From IMG/VR virus record IMGVR_UViG_3300032006_000003, positions 18,757 through 82,756 of that record: DNA of 64,000 nucleotides. One strand, given 5' to 3'. Below, in pieces: positions 8,425 through 17,001 of the stretch; position 1 is the first letter of the stretch, and each line of letters opens with the position of its first letter. The translations under genes were made by a program, and so were the position numbers. The notes beneath the pieces were generated by a model. That model was not told where the DNA came from. It made no database searches and saw only the letters and a program-made list of their open reading frames with translations. This stretch comes from a virus.

Positions 8425-8748
8425 CTATCTACCGAAAGCTATAATACGAACTACTTCAGCAACTGTACCAGTAGCTTCCTGAAGAGCATTACCATCTCCA
8501 CTAGCCACATACAAATCAAGTGTTCCATTTGTGTAGTCATACTGTGGAACATAAGCAGAGTTTGCTCCTCCATCAGCTTCTGATGCACAAAGCATTATAT
8601 GTATTGACTCTAGTCCTATATCGGTCGCTGAGATTGCGGCTCCTGCATATGAACCTGAAAACGTAACTGTTTTAATTACGTACTTATTATTACCGGGAAC
8701 TCCTGCCATATCGGAAGCATTCCCCGGAGTTGTGATTGCAAATGCCAT
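8425..8748 (-). CDS. Head decoration or stabilisation protein
   Basis: A 107-residue beta-rich protein (YVIKTVTFSGSYAGAA ... DIGLESI ... YVPQYDYTNGTLDLYV ... GTVAEVVRIIAFGR). This pattern, with the DIGL and YDYTNxxL blocks and a VVRxxAxG end, is familiar from small structural proteins encoded next to the major capsid gene in aquatic phages. It lies immediately downstream of the capsid gene behind a strong GGAGGA ribosome site. It likely binds the capsid shell. The assignment rests on pattern memory and position. Confidence 0.65.
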   Translation of the reverse strand: MAFAITTPGNASDMAGVPGNNKYVIKTVTFSGSYAGAAISATDIGLESIHIMLCASEADGGANSAYVPQYDYTNGTLDLYVASGDGNALQEATGTVAEVVRIIAFGR

Positions 8749-8770
8749 TGTATTCCTCCTTACATATGAA

Positions 8771-8798
8771 GGGGGTAGAGCGTGAGAACCCTACCCCC
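8771..8798 (-). other. Strong hairpin between capsid and decoration genes
   Basis: An 8-bp perfect GC-rich stem (GGGGGTAG paired with CTACCCCC) with a 12-nt loop, placed between the stop of the capsid gene and the ribosome site of the decoration gene. There is no U-tract after it, so it is more likely an mRNA-stabilising or processing element, or a weak attenuator setting capsid to decoration expression, than a full terminator. Confidence 0.6.
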
Positions 8799-8808
8799 AA
8801 CAATTTAA

Positions 8809-10209
8809 TTAAGCGTTTAAGTCGCCTATCTTCGCCTGTACGAAGAAGTTCCTGCATCGCATCTCACCCATTGTATAGAGTAGACCCCTAATTACCAGCT
8901 GGTTTGCAGCAAAGTAGTCACGGTTCTCAATATACTGAGTCGGCTGTGCAATCGCAATCTCCAAATAATCGGTGTCTAGAACGTATACGTTTGACCCCAA
9001 TGTATTATAAGGTGAAGCTACTGCTACGGACTTTGGAACGTCCGCATCTGGTAGAATCGGGATGCCCATATAGGTAGCAAGAATCAGACCTGTTCGAGTA
9101 CCGGGAAAGGTTCTCTCAGAGCCGACACCAACCTGATACTCTTCCTGTCCCATATACCTTTGCTGCGAGTTTAGAAGTCTCTCTAGCTTAAAGTACTGGT
9201 CATGTCCAAGAAGAATAAGTTTGGGTTCACCACCATTCTCCCTAATCTTCTGAATACAAGTATCCAAAGCGTTCAGGGATAGGTCACGCCCTACACCAGC
9301 GTTATAATCAACGTTTGCTGCCGCATTCCATGCACCCGCAGTTCGGGCATATGTTACGTCATAAGCTTTTGGTCCGTTTCCAGCACCTGAAGTAGGCCAT
9401 GTTACACCATTGCTTATTCCGTCTGCTTCAACAACATCGTCAATAGAAGTTATTCCAGCCCTTGAATAGGCGAAAAGAATATCGCCTGCGGCTGACTGCT
9501 TAGAGTTTGTCCACGCACCATGTGTAAAGGTAGCCTGTGAAGAGGCTATGGAACGGTCCGTAATTTTAGTTGCTGTTTCAGTAGCAGGACCGTTAGTATC
9601 CAACAAAGAAATAACGTCACCAATGTGAAAGTCATTCTGTGCTGCTTCGTGAATCTTACTCGTTGTGGTTGCACCACCAGCAGCAACGGCTACGTGCCTA
9701 GAAGCTGATAGTAGTTCCTCGTTAATTTCTTTCATGTGGTCTAGTTGAGAGTTCTCATTCTCCAGAGCCAGCACATCTCCGATACCGCCTTCCAACTGTG
9801 CCGTGAAGACTGACTTCACCGAAGCACCGAAGGTCGTAGCGACTATTCGGGGTAGGCTGGAAACTGGCTCAATGTTCGACACATCGACTGCGGGAAGCGT
9901 TCCTGCTTCCTCTACAGGTCGGCTGCGAAGCGAACCCCTATCTGTCCTTACCCTCCAACCAGCTGTATTGCCCCATACTACACGGGGTACAGCGTTGAAG
10001 AAACGGGTCTGGTTGTTAAGTGCTTGCCAGACTTTCCGTCCGTAGGTGGTTGTGAAGATAGATGCCGTTGAACTTGCGTCACCAGCCGTGCCAGTACCAA
10101 ACGCCGTTCCACTAAAGTTATCCTTCTTCAACATTCCATCGCCGAATATGGACTGATATAGACCCCTCTGGGACTGCGAAATATATTCGCTTAGTGATGG
10201 GTTAGCCAT
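8809..10209 (-). CDS. Major capsid protein (HK97 fold)
   Basis: A 466-residue protein. The N-terminal arm is followed by blocks typical of HK97-type capsids: an N-arm/E-loop region (RVRTDRGSLRSRPVEEAGTLP), a P-domain-like segment around residues 115-175 (ATTFGASVKSVFTAQLEGG, KEINEELLSA), a central insertion, then an A-domain helix-strand block (LDTCIQKIRENGGEPKLILL), GHDQYFKLERLLNSQQR, and a C-terminal block (MGIPILPDADVP ... NVYVLDTDYLEIAI). It directly follows the acidic scaffold-like gene and precedes a decoration gene, the standard head order. Its codons are visibly more GC-rich than those of neighbours, consistent with very high expression. AGGAGG lies about 7 nt before the ATG. Confidence 0.88.
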   Translation of the reverse strand: MANPSLSEYISQSQRGLYQSIFGDGMLKKDNFSGTAFGTGTAGDASSTASIFTTTYGRKVWQALNNQTRFFNAVPRVVWGNTAGWRVRTDRGSLRSRPVEEAGTLPAVDVSNIEPVSSLPRIVATTFGASVKSVFTAQLEGGIGDVLALENENSQLDHMKEINEELLSASRHVAVAAGGATTTSKIHEAAQNDFHIGDVISLLDTNGPATETATKITDRSIASSQATFTHGAWTNSKQSAAGDILFAYSRAGITSIDDVVEADGISNGVTWPTSGAGNGPKAYDVTYARTAGAWNAAANVDYNAGVGRDLSLNALDTCIQKIRENGGEPKLILLGHDQYFKLERLLNSQQRYMGQEEYQVGVGSERTFPGTRTGLILATYMGIPILPDADVPKSVAVASPYNTLGSNVYVLDTDYLEIAIAQPTQYIENRDYFAANQLVIRGLLYTMGEMRCRNFFVQAKIGDLNA

Positions 10210-10238
10210 ATCATTTCCTCCTGATTAATCTTAATAAT

Positions 10239-11072
10239 TTATCCTAATAGTTCTCTAGGAACACCATCGGTATCCCCTGTCTCAATAGCAATCTGCATAT
10301 CTCGAAGTTGCTTATATGAGAGTTCTGTCAACTGGTCTACTACCGCATCGCCTGAACTGTCGGCTGACTTAGTAAGAGGTGTTGCACCATCAATACCAAA
10401 TCCGTCGTAGTTTATTGTCGTGGGTCGTTGTAGACTAGTCTCTTCCTTAAAGCCCATCTTTCGTAGTCGAGCCTCAGTTTCTCTCTGTACAGCTTTCTCA
10501 ATAGAATTATTGGTACTTACCGCTTTAGTCAAGTTCATAATCTGCTTCTGCATGTTCTCTAACTTTCCATAATATCCACTTTCGATATTCTCTTCTGATC
10601 CTTCGTCGTCATCTTCCTCTTCGTCCATATCCATATCTTCATATTCCTTTGCCAAATTCTGTAGCTGTAGCTGCATAGCCTGTATTGTATGCTGTACATT
10701 TTCTGTCTTGGAATCAATTGTTACAGGGGATTCTGAATCATCTGCATCCGCTCCACCTGTATCACTTGGTCCTTCTGCCTTCGCCTTTGTTTCAGGGTCA
10801 GGGCTGACATCCATCCCAGCATCACCATCATACTGACTTGCTTTGAAAATGTTAGCAACTTCGTTAGTTACTGCTTTAATAAGCAGGGCTTTCTCCATTG
10901 CAGCATTTTCCATTTCTTCCTCTTCCTCTCTTTTCTCAGCATCTTCGGCATCATCTTCTTCAGCCTTCTTTAGTCGGGAATCCATTTTTTGCAAAACTTC
11001 TGCCACGGCAGCCATCGCAAGACCATTGCCTTCCATCTGCTTCTCAATTCGATCTAGAATTGCATCGTCCAT
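10239..11072 (-). CDS. Putative capsid scaffold protein
   Basis: A 277-residue, very acidic, helical protein with coiled-coil stretches (residues 5-80 and 130-200), runs of Glu/Asp near residues 45 and 150, and no cysteine. It has a flexible middle and a short ordered C-terminal part (QLTELSYKQLRDMQIAIE). Acidic helical proteins encoded immediately upstream of the capsid gene are usually scaffolds removed by the prohead protease during maturation. A 120-nt gap with a promoter-like motif and a hairpin precedes it. The identification rests on position and composition. Confidence 0.72.
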   Translation of the reverse strand: MDDAILDRIEKQMEGNGLAMAAVAEVLQKMDSRLKKAEEDDAEDAEKREEEEEMENAAMEKALLIKAVTNEVANIFKASQYDGDAGMDVSPDPETKAKAEGPSDTGGADADDSESPVTIDSKTENVQHTIQAMQLQLQNLAKEYEDMDMDEEEDDDEGSEENIESGYYGKLENMQKQIMNLTKAVSTNNSIEKAVQRETEARLRKMGFKEETSLQRPTTINYDGFGIDGATPLTKSADSSGDAVVDQLTELSYKQLRDMQIAIETGDTDGVPRELLG

Positions 11073-11096
11073 TCCATTACCTCCTTAATTGCATTT

Positions 11097-11128
11097 AGAA
11101 GGTTGGTCTAAGCCACCTCCGACCTTCT
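11097..11128 (-). other. Leader hairpin upstream of scaffold and capsid genes
   Basis: On the minus strand AGAAGGTCGG pairs with CCAACCTTCT (10 bp with one mismatch) around a 12-nt loop. It lies in the leader between the GTATAATA motif and the AAGGAGG ribosome site of the scaffold gene. With no U-tract it is not a typical terminator; a leader-stabilising element is plausible for a highly expressed head transcript. Confidence 0.5.
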
Positions 11129-11156
11129 TATAAAATAGTGAACTTCTCACATAAAT

Positions 11157-11163
11157 ATTATAC
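11157..11163 (-). promoter_or_regulatory. Putative promoter -10 element for the head operon
   Basis: Minus strand reads GTTAGTATAATATTTATG in a 120-nt non-coding gap, the largest gap before the capsid genes. It is one of eight intergenic copies of the GTATAATA core. The upstream side is T-rich but no clear TTGACA is seen. Position before scaffold and capsid fits a late promoter, possibly read by the phage sigma factor at 32665-33198. Confidence 0.45.
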
Positions 11164-11193
11164 TAACGTTCTACAAAAAACCTACGTTTTATA

Positions 11194-11403
11194 TTAAGAA
11201 TCAGAAACCGTAGTCTTTGTAGTTACATATTGTAACATTTCGTTACGAAAATCATATAAAGGAACTTGGATTAACTTCTTAAACTTTTCACATTGAGTCC
11301 CTTCAGGAAGGGAAACTTCTACTAAATCTAATACTTTACCTACCATTCGTGAATGACGGGCTAAAATATATTCTTGCTCTGCGGTTACTTTACTTACATC
11401 CAT
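11194..11403 (-). CDS. Small hypothetical protein
   Basis: A 69-residue soluble, mainly helical protein (EQEYILARHSRMVGKVLDLVE ... GTQCEKFKKLIQVPLYDFRNEML) with one cysteine and no membrane segment. I do not recognise a family with certainty. It sits in the block between the metallophosphoesterase and the head operon, 12 nt after the 150-residue gene, with a GGAGT ribosome site. It is likely a small regulatory or accessory protein. Confidence 0.65.
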   Translation of the reverse strand: MDVSKVTAEQEYILARHSRMVGKVLDLVEVSLPEGTQCEKFKKLIQVPLYDFRNEMLQYVTTKTTVSDS

Positions 11404-11415
11404 AATTCCTACTCC

Positions 11416-11868
11416 TTACATTCTCCTATTTCGTCGCATGACATTCTCAACTGCTGTGTCAATAACATCATCAATAAACGGATTCTTAAATACCATAACT
11501 TGTTTTTCTTTCTCTACGGGAGTTAATTGTTCGTCAAGTGTTGGCTGTTCTTGCTGTCGTGTATGCTGCCTAACTTGTTCTACACCTCCTGTTTTTCCTC
11601 GTCTACGATAAGATCGTATTCGTTTTGGAATTAAACGAGAGACAAAAGAAGGTTCGACTACTTCTTCTGTAACCGTATCGAACCCTCCCGACTCTCGGAT
11701 ATCTACAGCCTCATGTGCATCAGGAAAAAGAATCTTATCTATATAGATTCCTTCCCCTCGTTGTCGCCATTTTCCCTGCGCTTCTGGGGGCGATTGAGCA
11801 TTAAGGAGGGCATAAATTTCCTCCTGAACCTCTTTCTGTAGTTTTCCAATCATATCTTGTACACTCAT
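11416..11868 (-). CDS. Hypothetical basic protein
   Basis: A 150-residue protein with an N-terminal helix (MIGKLQKEVQEEIYALL), a short beta segment (GIYIDKILFP), a basic stretch in the middle (PKRIRSYRRRGKTGG) and a C-terminal helix ending VENVMRRNRRM. No known domain is recognised. It starts 6 nt after the metallophosphoesterase stop, so the two are probably co-translated. Confidence 0.65.
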   Translation of the reverse strand: MSVQDMIGKLQKEVQEEIYALLNAQSPPEAQGKWRQRGEGIYIDKILFPDAHEAVDIRESGGFDTVTEEVVEPSFVSRLIPKRIRSYRRRGKTGGVEQVRQHTRQQEQPTLDEQLTPVEKEKQVMVFKNPFIDDVIDTAVENVMRRNRRM

Positions 11869-11874
11869 ATTTAA

Positions 11875-13122
11875 TTATACTTGAATTCCTGAATTTATCC
11901 ACACATCATCTAATGTATCATTAAAGGTTTTATTAGACTCATCATACCTATTTAAATAAATTACTTCTTTTCCTACATAACCATGTTCAGGATGCCAATA
12001 CGTAGCTAAATGTTTTGGTGGTGAATAAACAATTAGCTTCTGTAAAGCATATTCATCACCTCCTTTCATCGTGCCACATATATGTACTTCACCTGTCCCA
12101 ATATCAAATTCATCAATACGATGAAAGTGTCCCATCATTACAGAATCAAAACCATAATGTAAAACATTACGGAAATTAGAAACTATTCTAAGGATAGATG
12201 TTCCTACTCCTGCTCCCGGAACTGAATCTCCATGCATTATTAATACGGTTTTGTTTCCTGCTTGAAATGAATTTACAAACCCTTTAGGAATATCAAAGGT
12301 AATGTTTGACTGTTCCCTACAAAAAGCTGCTACCCATTGGTATAACATGTAATCCCAATCCATATACTTATCTTTCATAGGAGGTTTCCTTGTCATACGT
12401 CCGTGGTTACCTACTACACAAGGAACATGAATCGTTTGAAAATTCCCTGCTAGGAACATCAATGCTTGAGCCACTAAGTTGGCTCCCCTAATCATTTGCC
12501 CCATACAATTATCAATATTGGTACGGGCTAACTCCTCATGAATATCTCCACTAATCATATCTCCCAACATTGGAACAACTAGGTCGTCAATAGGAGCGAA
12601 GTTTCTACGAAGTTCTACTAGTTCTAATAGCTGATTTGCCCACCCGTATAATCTTTTATTGAAGATATCAATATTATATTCATTTAATCCGACCATTTGG
12701 GCTTCTTCAACCCTATCTCCAATGTGCAAATCCGTAAGTGGAGCAACGACCGTTTGCGGTTTATGTGACCCATTACGAGGTTTATACTTAGGTATTGACA
12801 CAGCTTTAATGGCAGGAGCCATATTCTGTATTGTATCAATAATAAGTTCTTTCTTAGCCGTTTGCTTAATCGACTGTTCATAAAGTTTTTTCCAATAAGA
12901 AGCTTCTGCTTTAAAGGTTTGTGACTTCTTATCTAAATCTACTTGCTCATCAGTCTCTAAAGAAAATCTGTCTGAGTATGCCCATTTGTCGTGACAACGT
13001 TGAACGGTCGTCCGATGAACGTCGAGGCCAAATCTTTCCCTTAGTCTTTGGGCTATCCCCGTCCATGTTTGTCCAGCTTTCCGTAGTCTTAGTATCTCTT
13101 CTCTCGCCTGTTCTGGTATCAT
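11875..13122 (-). CDS. Calcineurin-like metallophosphoesterase with N-terminal HTH
   Basis: A 415-residue protein. Residues 1-50 form a helix-turn-helix (ILRLRKAGQTWTGIAQRL ... HRTTVQRC) and residues 60-105 a helical linker. The catalytic domain from about 125 onward carries all metal-binding blocks: DLHIGD (about D131/H133), GDMISGD, GNHGR, MHGDS and GHFH. The family hydrolyses phosphoesters, and phage members are usually DNA nucleases or phosphatases related to the SbcD/Mre11 group. The fused DNA-binding head suggests sequence-targeted or DNA-end-linked activity; the substrate is inference. AGGAGAGGA precedes the ATG. Confidence 0.82.
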   Translation of the reverse strand: MIPEQAREEILRLRKAGQTWTGIAQRLRERFGLDVHRTTVQRCHDKWAYSDRFSLETDEQVDLDKKSQTFKAEASYWKKLYEQSIKQTAKKELIIDTIQNMAPAIKAVSIPKYKPRNGSHKPQTVVAPLTDLHIGDRVEEAQMVGLNEYNIDIFNKRLYGWANQLLELVELRRNFAPIDDLVVPMLGDMISGDIHEELARTNIDNCMGQMIRGANLVAQALMFLAGNFQTIHVPCVVGNHGRMTRKPPMKDKYMDWDYMLYQWVAAFCREQSNITFDIPKGFVNSFQAGNKTVLIMHGDSVPGAGVGTSILRIVSNFRNVLHYGFDSVMMGHFHRIDEFDIGTGEVHICGTMKGGDEYALQKLIVYSPPKHLATYWHPEHGYVGKEVIYLNRYDESNKTFNDTLDDVWINSGIQV

Positions 13123-13243
13123 TTCCTCTCCTTATATGTAAATAAACTACTTTTCCACAATCTACGCATCCTAAATCTTGATCAGTATTCATGTACATTG
13201 CCCCATTACATTTAGGACACGACTTTAAAAATAGCTTACTCAT
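12950..13243 (-). CDS. Zinc-ribbon protein, out-of-frame overlap with the phosphoesterase
   Basis: The first 35 residues are a clear zinc ribbon: CPKC (about residues 9-12) and CVDC (about 26-29) with a GAMYM strand between. Its ATG overlaps the stop of the 435-residue gene (ATGA), and nothing else covers 13123-13240, which supports a real gene. The frame then stays open for a further 173 nt inside the start of the metallophosphoesterase, giving a basic, low-order tail (97 residues in total). Whether the tail matters is unknown. Ribosome site weak (AAGAAG). Confidence 0.6.
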   Translation of the reverse strand: MSKLFLKSCPKCNGAMYMNTDQDLGCVDCGKVVYLHIRRGNDTRTGERRDTKTTESWTNMDGDSPKTKGKIWPRRSSDDRSTLSRQMGILRQIFFRD

Positions 13244-14547
13244 AACTTCTTTGTCAATAGAAAATCTCTAAACCATTGTGCCGTACTCTGTTCTTGTGCT
13301 TTTCTCACAGTTTTTTCTACCTCCTTCTCATCTAATAAAATATCTTCTGGTAATTCCTTCTCCTTATCAAGATCACCCCCTCTTACTAAAGCGTCATTAT
13401 TCTGAAGATTAAATCCTTTTTCCATTGATTGTACATATCCTCCTATTGAAGCTGCTGCTTCTAATGGTGGTTCAACTACACTTTCTGAATCTTGTTTATC
13501 TCTTCGTCTTTTTTCTTGTACTTTATTAACGAAGTCATTTTGTTTTACATCTGTATTTAAAGGCTTATCACCTTTTCGTTCAATATACTTTGGTATTTTA
13601 TCACCCGTTCCTTGACGAGGTTGAACAACTGTTAACGTATGTGGTGCGCCTCCGCCAACTGTATCAGCTTTCTCCATCGCTTGAAAATTATTACCACTCT
13701 GGGCTGGCATTTCTAAAGTGGCTCCTGATTTAATATATCCTTTCTGTTTTTTTGGTATTTGCTGCGCCCCTACCTTTTCATCTGCATCATTCATTTCAGC
13801 CCCAGCCCGTCCTGATTCCATTAATCCCGCCATCCCCATATTATGAGCAACTGGATTAGTAGGTACGCTGTTCTCTGTTTTAGGCGTGTCTTCTGATCCT
13901 TCTCCTTGTAAAGAATCAGCTGGACGTAATCGTTGATGTGGGTTTAAACTATAGTCATCGTAATGCGAAGGAGCATTATGATTCTTTTTAAGTTCGGTTC
14001 GAGCAAATTGTACTAGGTCATAGACAAAAGATTTATCGAGGTTTTGTACCGTTGCGTGAGAATGGTCTGGTGTTGTACTCATACCAACACTACTCGTTCC
14101 CATCCCGGTCGTGATCACCCCCTTTCGTCGATTAGATTTGATTTCAGTATATGGTTCCCCATATGCCTTGTCAAGGGATTTAGTAGGGGAAAAGTCCCTA
14201 AGAAATGCATCGACTCTCTCAATACCACTTTTCTCTTTAACCTTCTTTTTATCATTATCAAAGGCTTCATCTGCATCCTCAGTACTTGTAAAAACAATAT
14301 CATCATCTAAGTCTTTTCGTAACTTCTTTTTCTTTGGAAACGTTGAACCGTATGTCGTTGTTGAAACATCCGCAGATGTAAACCCTCCAATGGCTCCGCC
14401 GCCTCCGTCCCCTTCTTTCATAAAATCAATAAATTTTTCATAGCCCGATGCGTGGGCAGCTTGTGAAACCTCCTCTGCTTTTTTACGTGAATTAAACGGA
14501 CCCTTACTTCCCCAATACCATCCATCACTCTTCTTACTAATCGGCAT
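13240..14547 (-). CDS. Disordered protein with N-terminal small folded domain
   Basis: A 435-residue protein. The first 40 residues (SDGWYWGSKGPFNSRKKAEE ... ASGYEKF) form a compact motif of the type WYWGSKGPFxSRxKAEEV that occurs in other phage head proteins. The remainder is largely disordered, Lys/Glu/Gly-rich, with short LDK and MEK-type helices (NLDKSFVYDLVQFARTELKK near 175). The start overlaps the end of the portal gene by 11 nt, so it is a portal-linked gene, perhaps an internal or portal-associated virion protein. Function not recognised. Confidence 0.7.
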   Translation of the reverse strand: MPISKKSDGWYWGSKGPFNSRKKAEEVSQAAHASGYEKFIDFMKEGDGGGGAIGGFTSADVSTTTYGSTFPKKKKLRKDLDDDIVFTSTEDADEAFDNDKKKVKEKSGIERVDAFLRDFSPTKSLDKAYGEPYTEIKSNRRKGVITTGMGTSSVGMSTTPDHSHATVQNLDKSFVYDLVQFARTELKKNHNAPSHYDDYSLNPHQRLRPADSLQGEGSEDTPKTENSVPTNPVAHNMGMAGLMESGRAGAEMNDADEKVGAQQIPKKQKGYIKSGATLEMPAQSGNNFQAMEKADTVGGGAPHTLTVVQPRQGTGDKIPKYIERKGDKPLNTDVKQNDFVNKVQEKRRRDKQDSESVVEPPLEAAASIGGYVQSMEKGFNLQNNDALVRGGDLDKEKELPEDILLDEKEVEKTVRKAQEQSTAQWFRDFLLTKKL

Positions 14548-16534
14548 TGTCTACTTCCTTATCTACTTCCTCTCTAGTATTACCGACTTGAGAAGGGTTA
14601 TAACTAATCTTAGGAGTATCTATAGTATTCTTAAAGGTTGCTTTTTCTACCCCTAGAATACCCGCACTTCCTAATGTAGCTGTATAATCTACCCCTTCAT
14701 TTACAAACCATAATTGTTTACCATCAGAAGTCATATCTTTTAGAATAGGGGCAACATAACCTCGACCAGTTAAGTCTTCAATCCATGACTTATTCATTAA
14801 GGTTAATTCATTGTTCTTATTGCGTCCTTCAGCGAACTCATCAATATCTCTTTCCTCGAAAGGAGATTTGTCATGCCAATCAGGAGTTCGTCCTGCGAAG
14901 CGTCCACCAAACTTCTTTGCATCTTTTCCTAATGACATATTCTGTAAAGGTATCTGTGGGGCAGGCTCTGATCCGGGTCCTTCACCACCTCCCGGTGCGG
15001 CTCCTGTATTACCGGGGGCTGGATTAACTCCTGTCATTCCCGGTACATTAGCTTGTTGTTGGGCTAATTGGGCTTCCATAGCTTCTTCTTGCATCCTCAT
15101 TTGCTGTACGCCCAATGCCATTTGTTCCCCTTGCATCTCCGCCATTGGAACAGCTTGACCGCCAATAATAAATTCTGCCTGATCTAGTGGTACATCATCC
15201 TCTTTAAGAGAGACTTGATAACCTAATTGTAAGTACATAGCGGCTACTTGCGCCCTTTGCTGGGCAAAGCTAATGCGAGTAGCTTCTGCTTTCTCTTCAG
15301 GGTTTTCCAAATGTATTTCATAATCTGTTATGCCAAAAGCTTCAAGAATTAAAGGGAAGACTTTTTCATGGAAGATTCGTTGATCTCCTTCTACTACACG
15401 ACTCATAACAACTAACTGTTGAGTCTGTGTTGATAATCCACCGAATGCTTCTGGTGCGCCTTGCCATGCTGGAGTTACACCCCACATAGCTGCAATACGT
15501 TCTCGTATTTCATTACGTACTGGAAGATAATCCATCTCTTGTAAAGTATGGAATAGTCTAAGTAGTTCTACTCTACCCCTTTGATTCCTAGAAGAGACAG
15601 CAACCATCGGTACATAGTTAGGGTCTTGCCGTGTCTGAGCCGTAATGTTTTCACGTTCTCGTCGCAGACTTTCAGGATCGTCTGTATAGACCATCATCAT
15701 TGCCGCAGGCATTTTTCTCTCAAAGAAATAACGAAATAGGTTTTTATCCATACCAATTAAGGTTAATGCTTTTTCAAAGATTGTTAGGATAGGACTCCAT
15801 CCATATGTTTCTGAAGGAGTAAATTTAGAACTATGAACTATTTCGGCATCGAACATATAAATGTGCTTATTCCGATGATAGTACTTATACATGACAGGGC
15901 GAAGATCGACTTCACAATCTTCTTCTTGGCAGTTTCCGGGTTCCTCATGGACTTCTTCTCTGTGTATTGGACACATAAAATGTGCGTTCTTAGGTAAGCC
16001 AGCTGCGTCAAGATCGAATTCGACAAGGGCTGGATTAAGTCTTCGGACTTCTTTAACTTTTGATCTGATGGTTCCATCATCGCCTGCCTTATACTCTTTA
16101 GCTAAGTATAAAAATCCGTCATCAATAGAATTTATATCGAAATGAAACTGTCTTAATACTTCTTCAAAGCTTTGATCAAATACATTACAGTCATCTAAGA
16201 AAGCTTTTAATCTATCTAACTGTTCTGTATCAGGGTCTTCGACTGTGGGTTTAAAGATTATCCCCCTACGAAAAACCTCATTAGTTATATGTTGAAGTGG
16301 TCCTCTAATCTCTTCTACTGAAAAAGCTACCATCTGTAAGTCCATTACCAATTGTTGGCGATACGCCATTTGGTGACGTACCCATGTATTAACAATATGA
16401 TCAAGACCTATAGTTGGTGCTTGTCCTATATCCCCTGCCGATTTCATTAAATCTAATTGATTTAATTGATTAGTTAGCTGAACCATTTGGTCAGCCATAT
16501 GGGGGACTTCAGGTAAGTATTCTGATAATCTCAT
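14537..16534 (-). CDS. Portal protein
   Basis: A 665-residue protein matching phage portals in size and layout. It has an N-terminal helical region (residues 20-130), the clip and wing region with FTPSETYGWSPI near 240, a long stem-like helix section (RYFFERKMPAAMMM), the GVTPAWQGAPEAFGGLSTQ block near 355, and a Gln/Ala-rich helical tail (residues 440-500). It would form the dodecameric DNA channel at one head vertex. An unusual insertion near residue 190 carries CPIH ... NCQEEDC, which could bind zinc. The C-terminal 130 residues add a further domain (WHDKSPFEERDIDEFAEGR). The terminase and small genes lie just upstream. Confidence 0.85.
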   Translation of the reverse strand: MRLSEYLPEVPHMADQMVQLTNQLNQLDLMKSAGDIGQAPTIGLDHIVNTWVRHQMAYRQQLVMDLQMVAFSVEEIRGPLQHITNEVFRRGIIFKPTVEDPDTEQLDRLKAFLDDCNVFDQSFEEVLRQFHFDINSIDDGFLYLAKEYKAGDDGTIRSKVKEVRRLNPALVEFDLDAAGLPKNAHFMCPIHREEVHEEPGNCQEEDCEVDLRPVMYKYYHRNKHIYMFDAEIVHSSKFTPSETYGWSPILTIFEKALTLIGMDKNLFRYFFERKMPAAMMMVYTDDPESLRRERENITAQTRQDPNYVPMVAVSSRNQRGRVELLRLFHTLQEMDYLPVRNEIRERIAAMWGVTPAWQGAPEAFGGLSTQTQQLVVMSRVVEGDQRIFHEKVFPLILEAFGITDYEIHLENPEEKAEATRISFAQQRAQVAAMYLQLGYQVSLKEDDVPLDQAEFIIGGQAVPMAEMQGEQMALGVQQMRMQEEAMEAQLAQQQANVPGMTGVNPAPGNTGAAPGGGEGPGSEPAPQIPLQNMSLGKDAKKFGGRFAGRTPDWHDKSPFEERDIDEFAEGRNKNNELTLMNKSWIEDLTGRGYVAPILKDMTSDGKQLWFVNEGVDYTATLGSAGILGVEKATFKNTIDTPKISYNPSQVGNTREEVDKEVDNAD

Positions 16535-16537
16535 ACA

Positions 16538-16981
16538 CTATTCCCTCTCGGTTAAATTAGTCATATCTGACATTGAAACCAGTTTAACAATATTATTCAT
16601 AGCTTTTTCTTTTAGTTCATAATCTTCTGATCTTTGAACCTTACGAATTGTTATAGCATTCGTTTCTTTTAGATCAGCAATTTCTTGTCGTAACTGGATA
16701 ATTGTATCATCTTTCTCCTGTGTTACATCTTCTAGTAGTCCTTCTTCTCCTTCAAAGGATGCATTTTGAAGTACACCCATTCTGGCTGCTTCTCGTATTA
16801 ACGAGATAAAAGCCCCCTCAGTTAAAATTGTTACTGCGGGATTATCATCTTCGATATCATCATCAGGACCTACTTGGGTTAAAGCCTCGTGCCATGTATC
16901 CAAAATCCGCCATGTTGATGTTGTATCATCCCTATGAGCAACATACTGCTGTTCTCGTCCACGTAAAATATTACCTAACAT
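16538..16981 (-). CDS. Hypothetical protein encoded before portal
   Basis: A 147-residue protein with an N-terminal alpha/beta part (STWRILDTWHEALTQVG, ILTEGAFISLIREAARMG) and a C-terminal coiled-coil (DTIIQLRQEIADLKETNAITIRK). No cysteines and no membrane segment. It ends 3 nt before the portal start, so it is in the head gene run. The coiled-coil may mediate oligomers or portal contact, but the function is unknown. Confidence 0.68.
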   Translation of the reverse strand: MLGNILRGREQQYVAHRDDTTSTWRILDTWHEALTQVGPDDDIEDDNPAVTILTEGAFISLIREAARMGVLQNASFEGEEGLLEDVTQEKDDTIIQLRQEIADLKETNAITIRKVQRSEDYELKEKAMNNIVKLVSMSDMTNLTERE

Positions 16982-17001
16982 ACTTACCTCTACTTTATTC
17001 T

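Noticed and set aside
11097-11128. Rho-independent terminator before the scaffold gene
   Set aside because: The stem is not followed by a U-tract in the direction of transcription, and a ribosome site and gene follow at once.
12684-12881. Extra minus-strand frame inside the phosphoesterase gene
   Set aside because: It lies wholly within a well-supported gene in another frame, with no motif or ribosome site.
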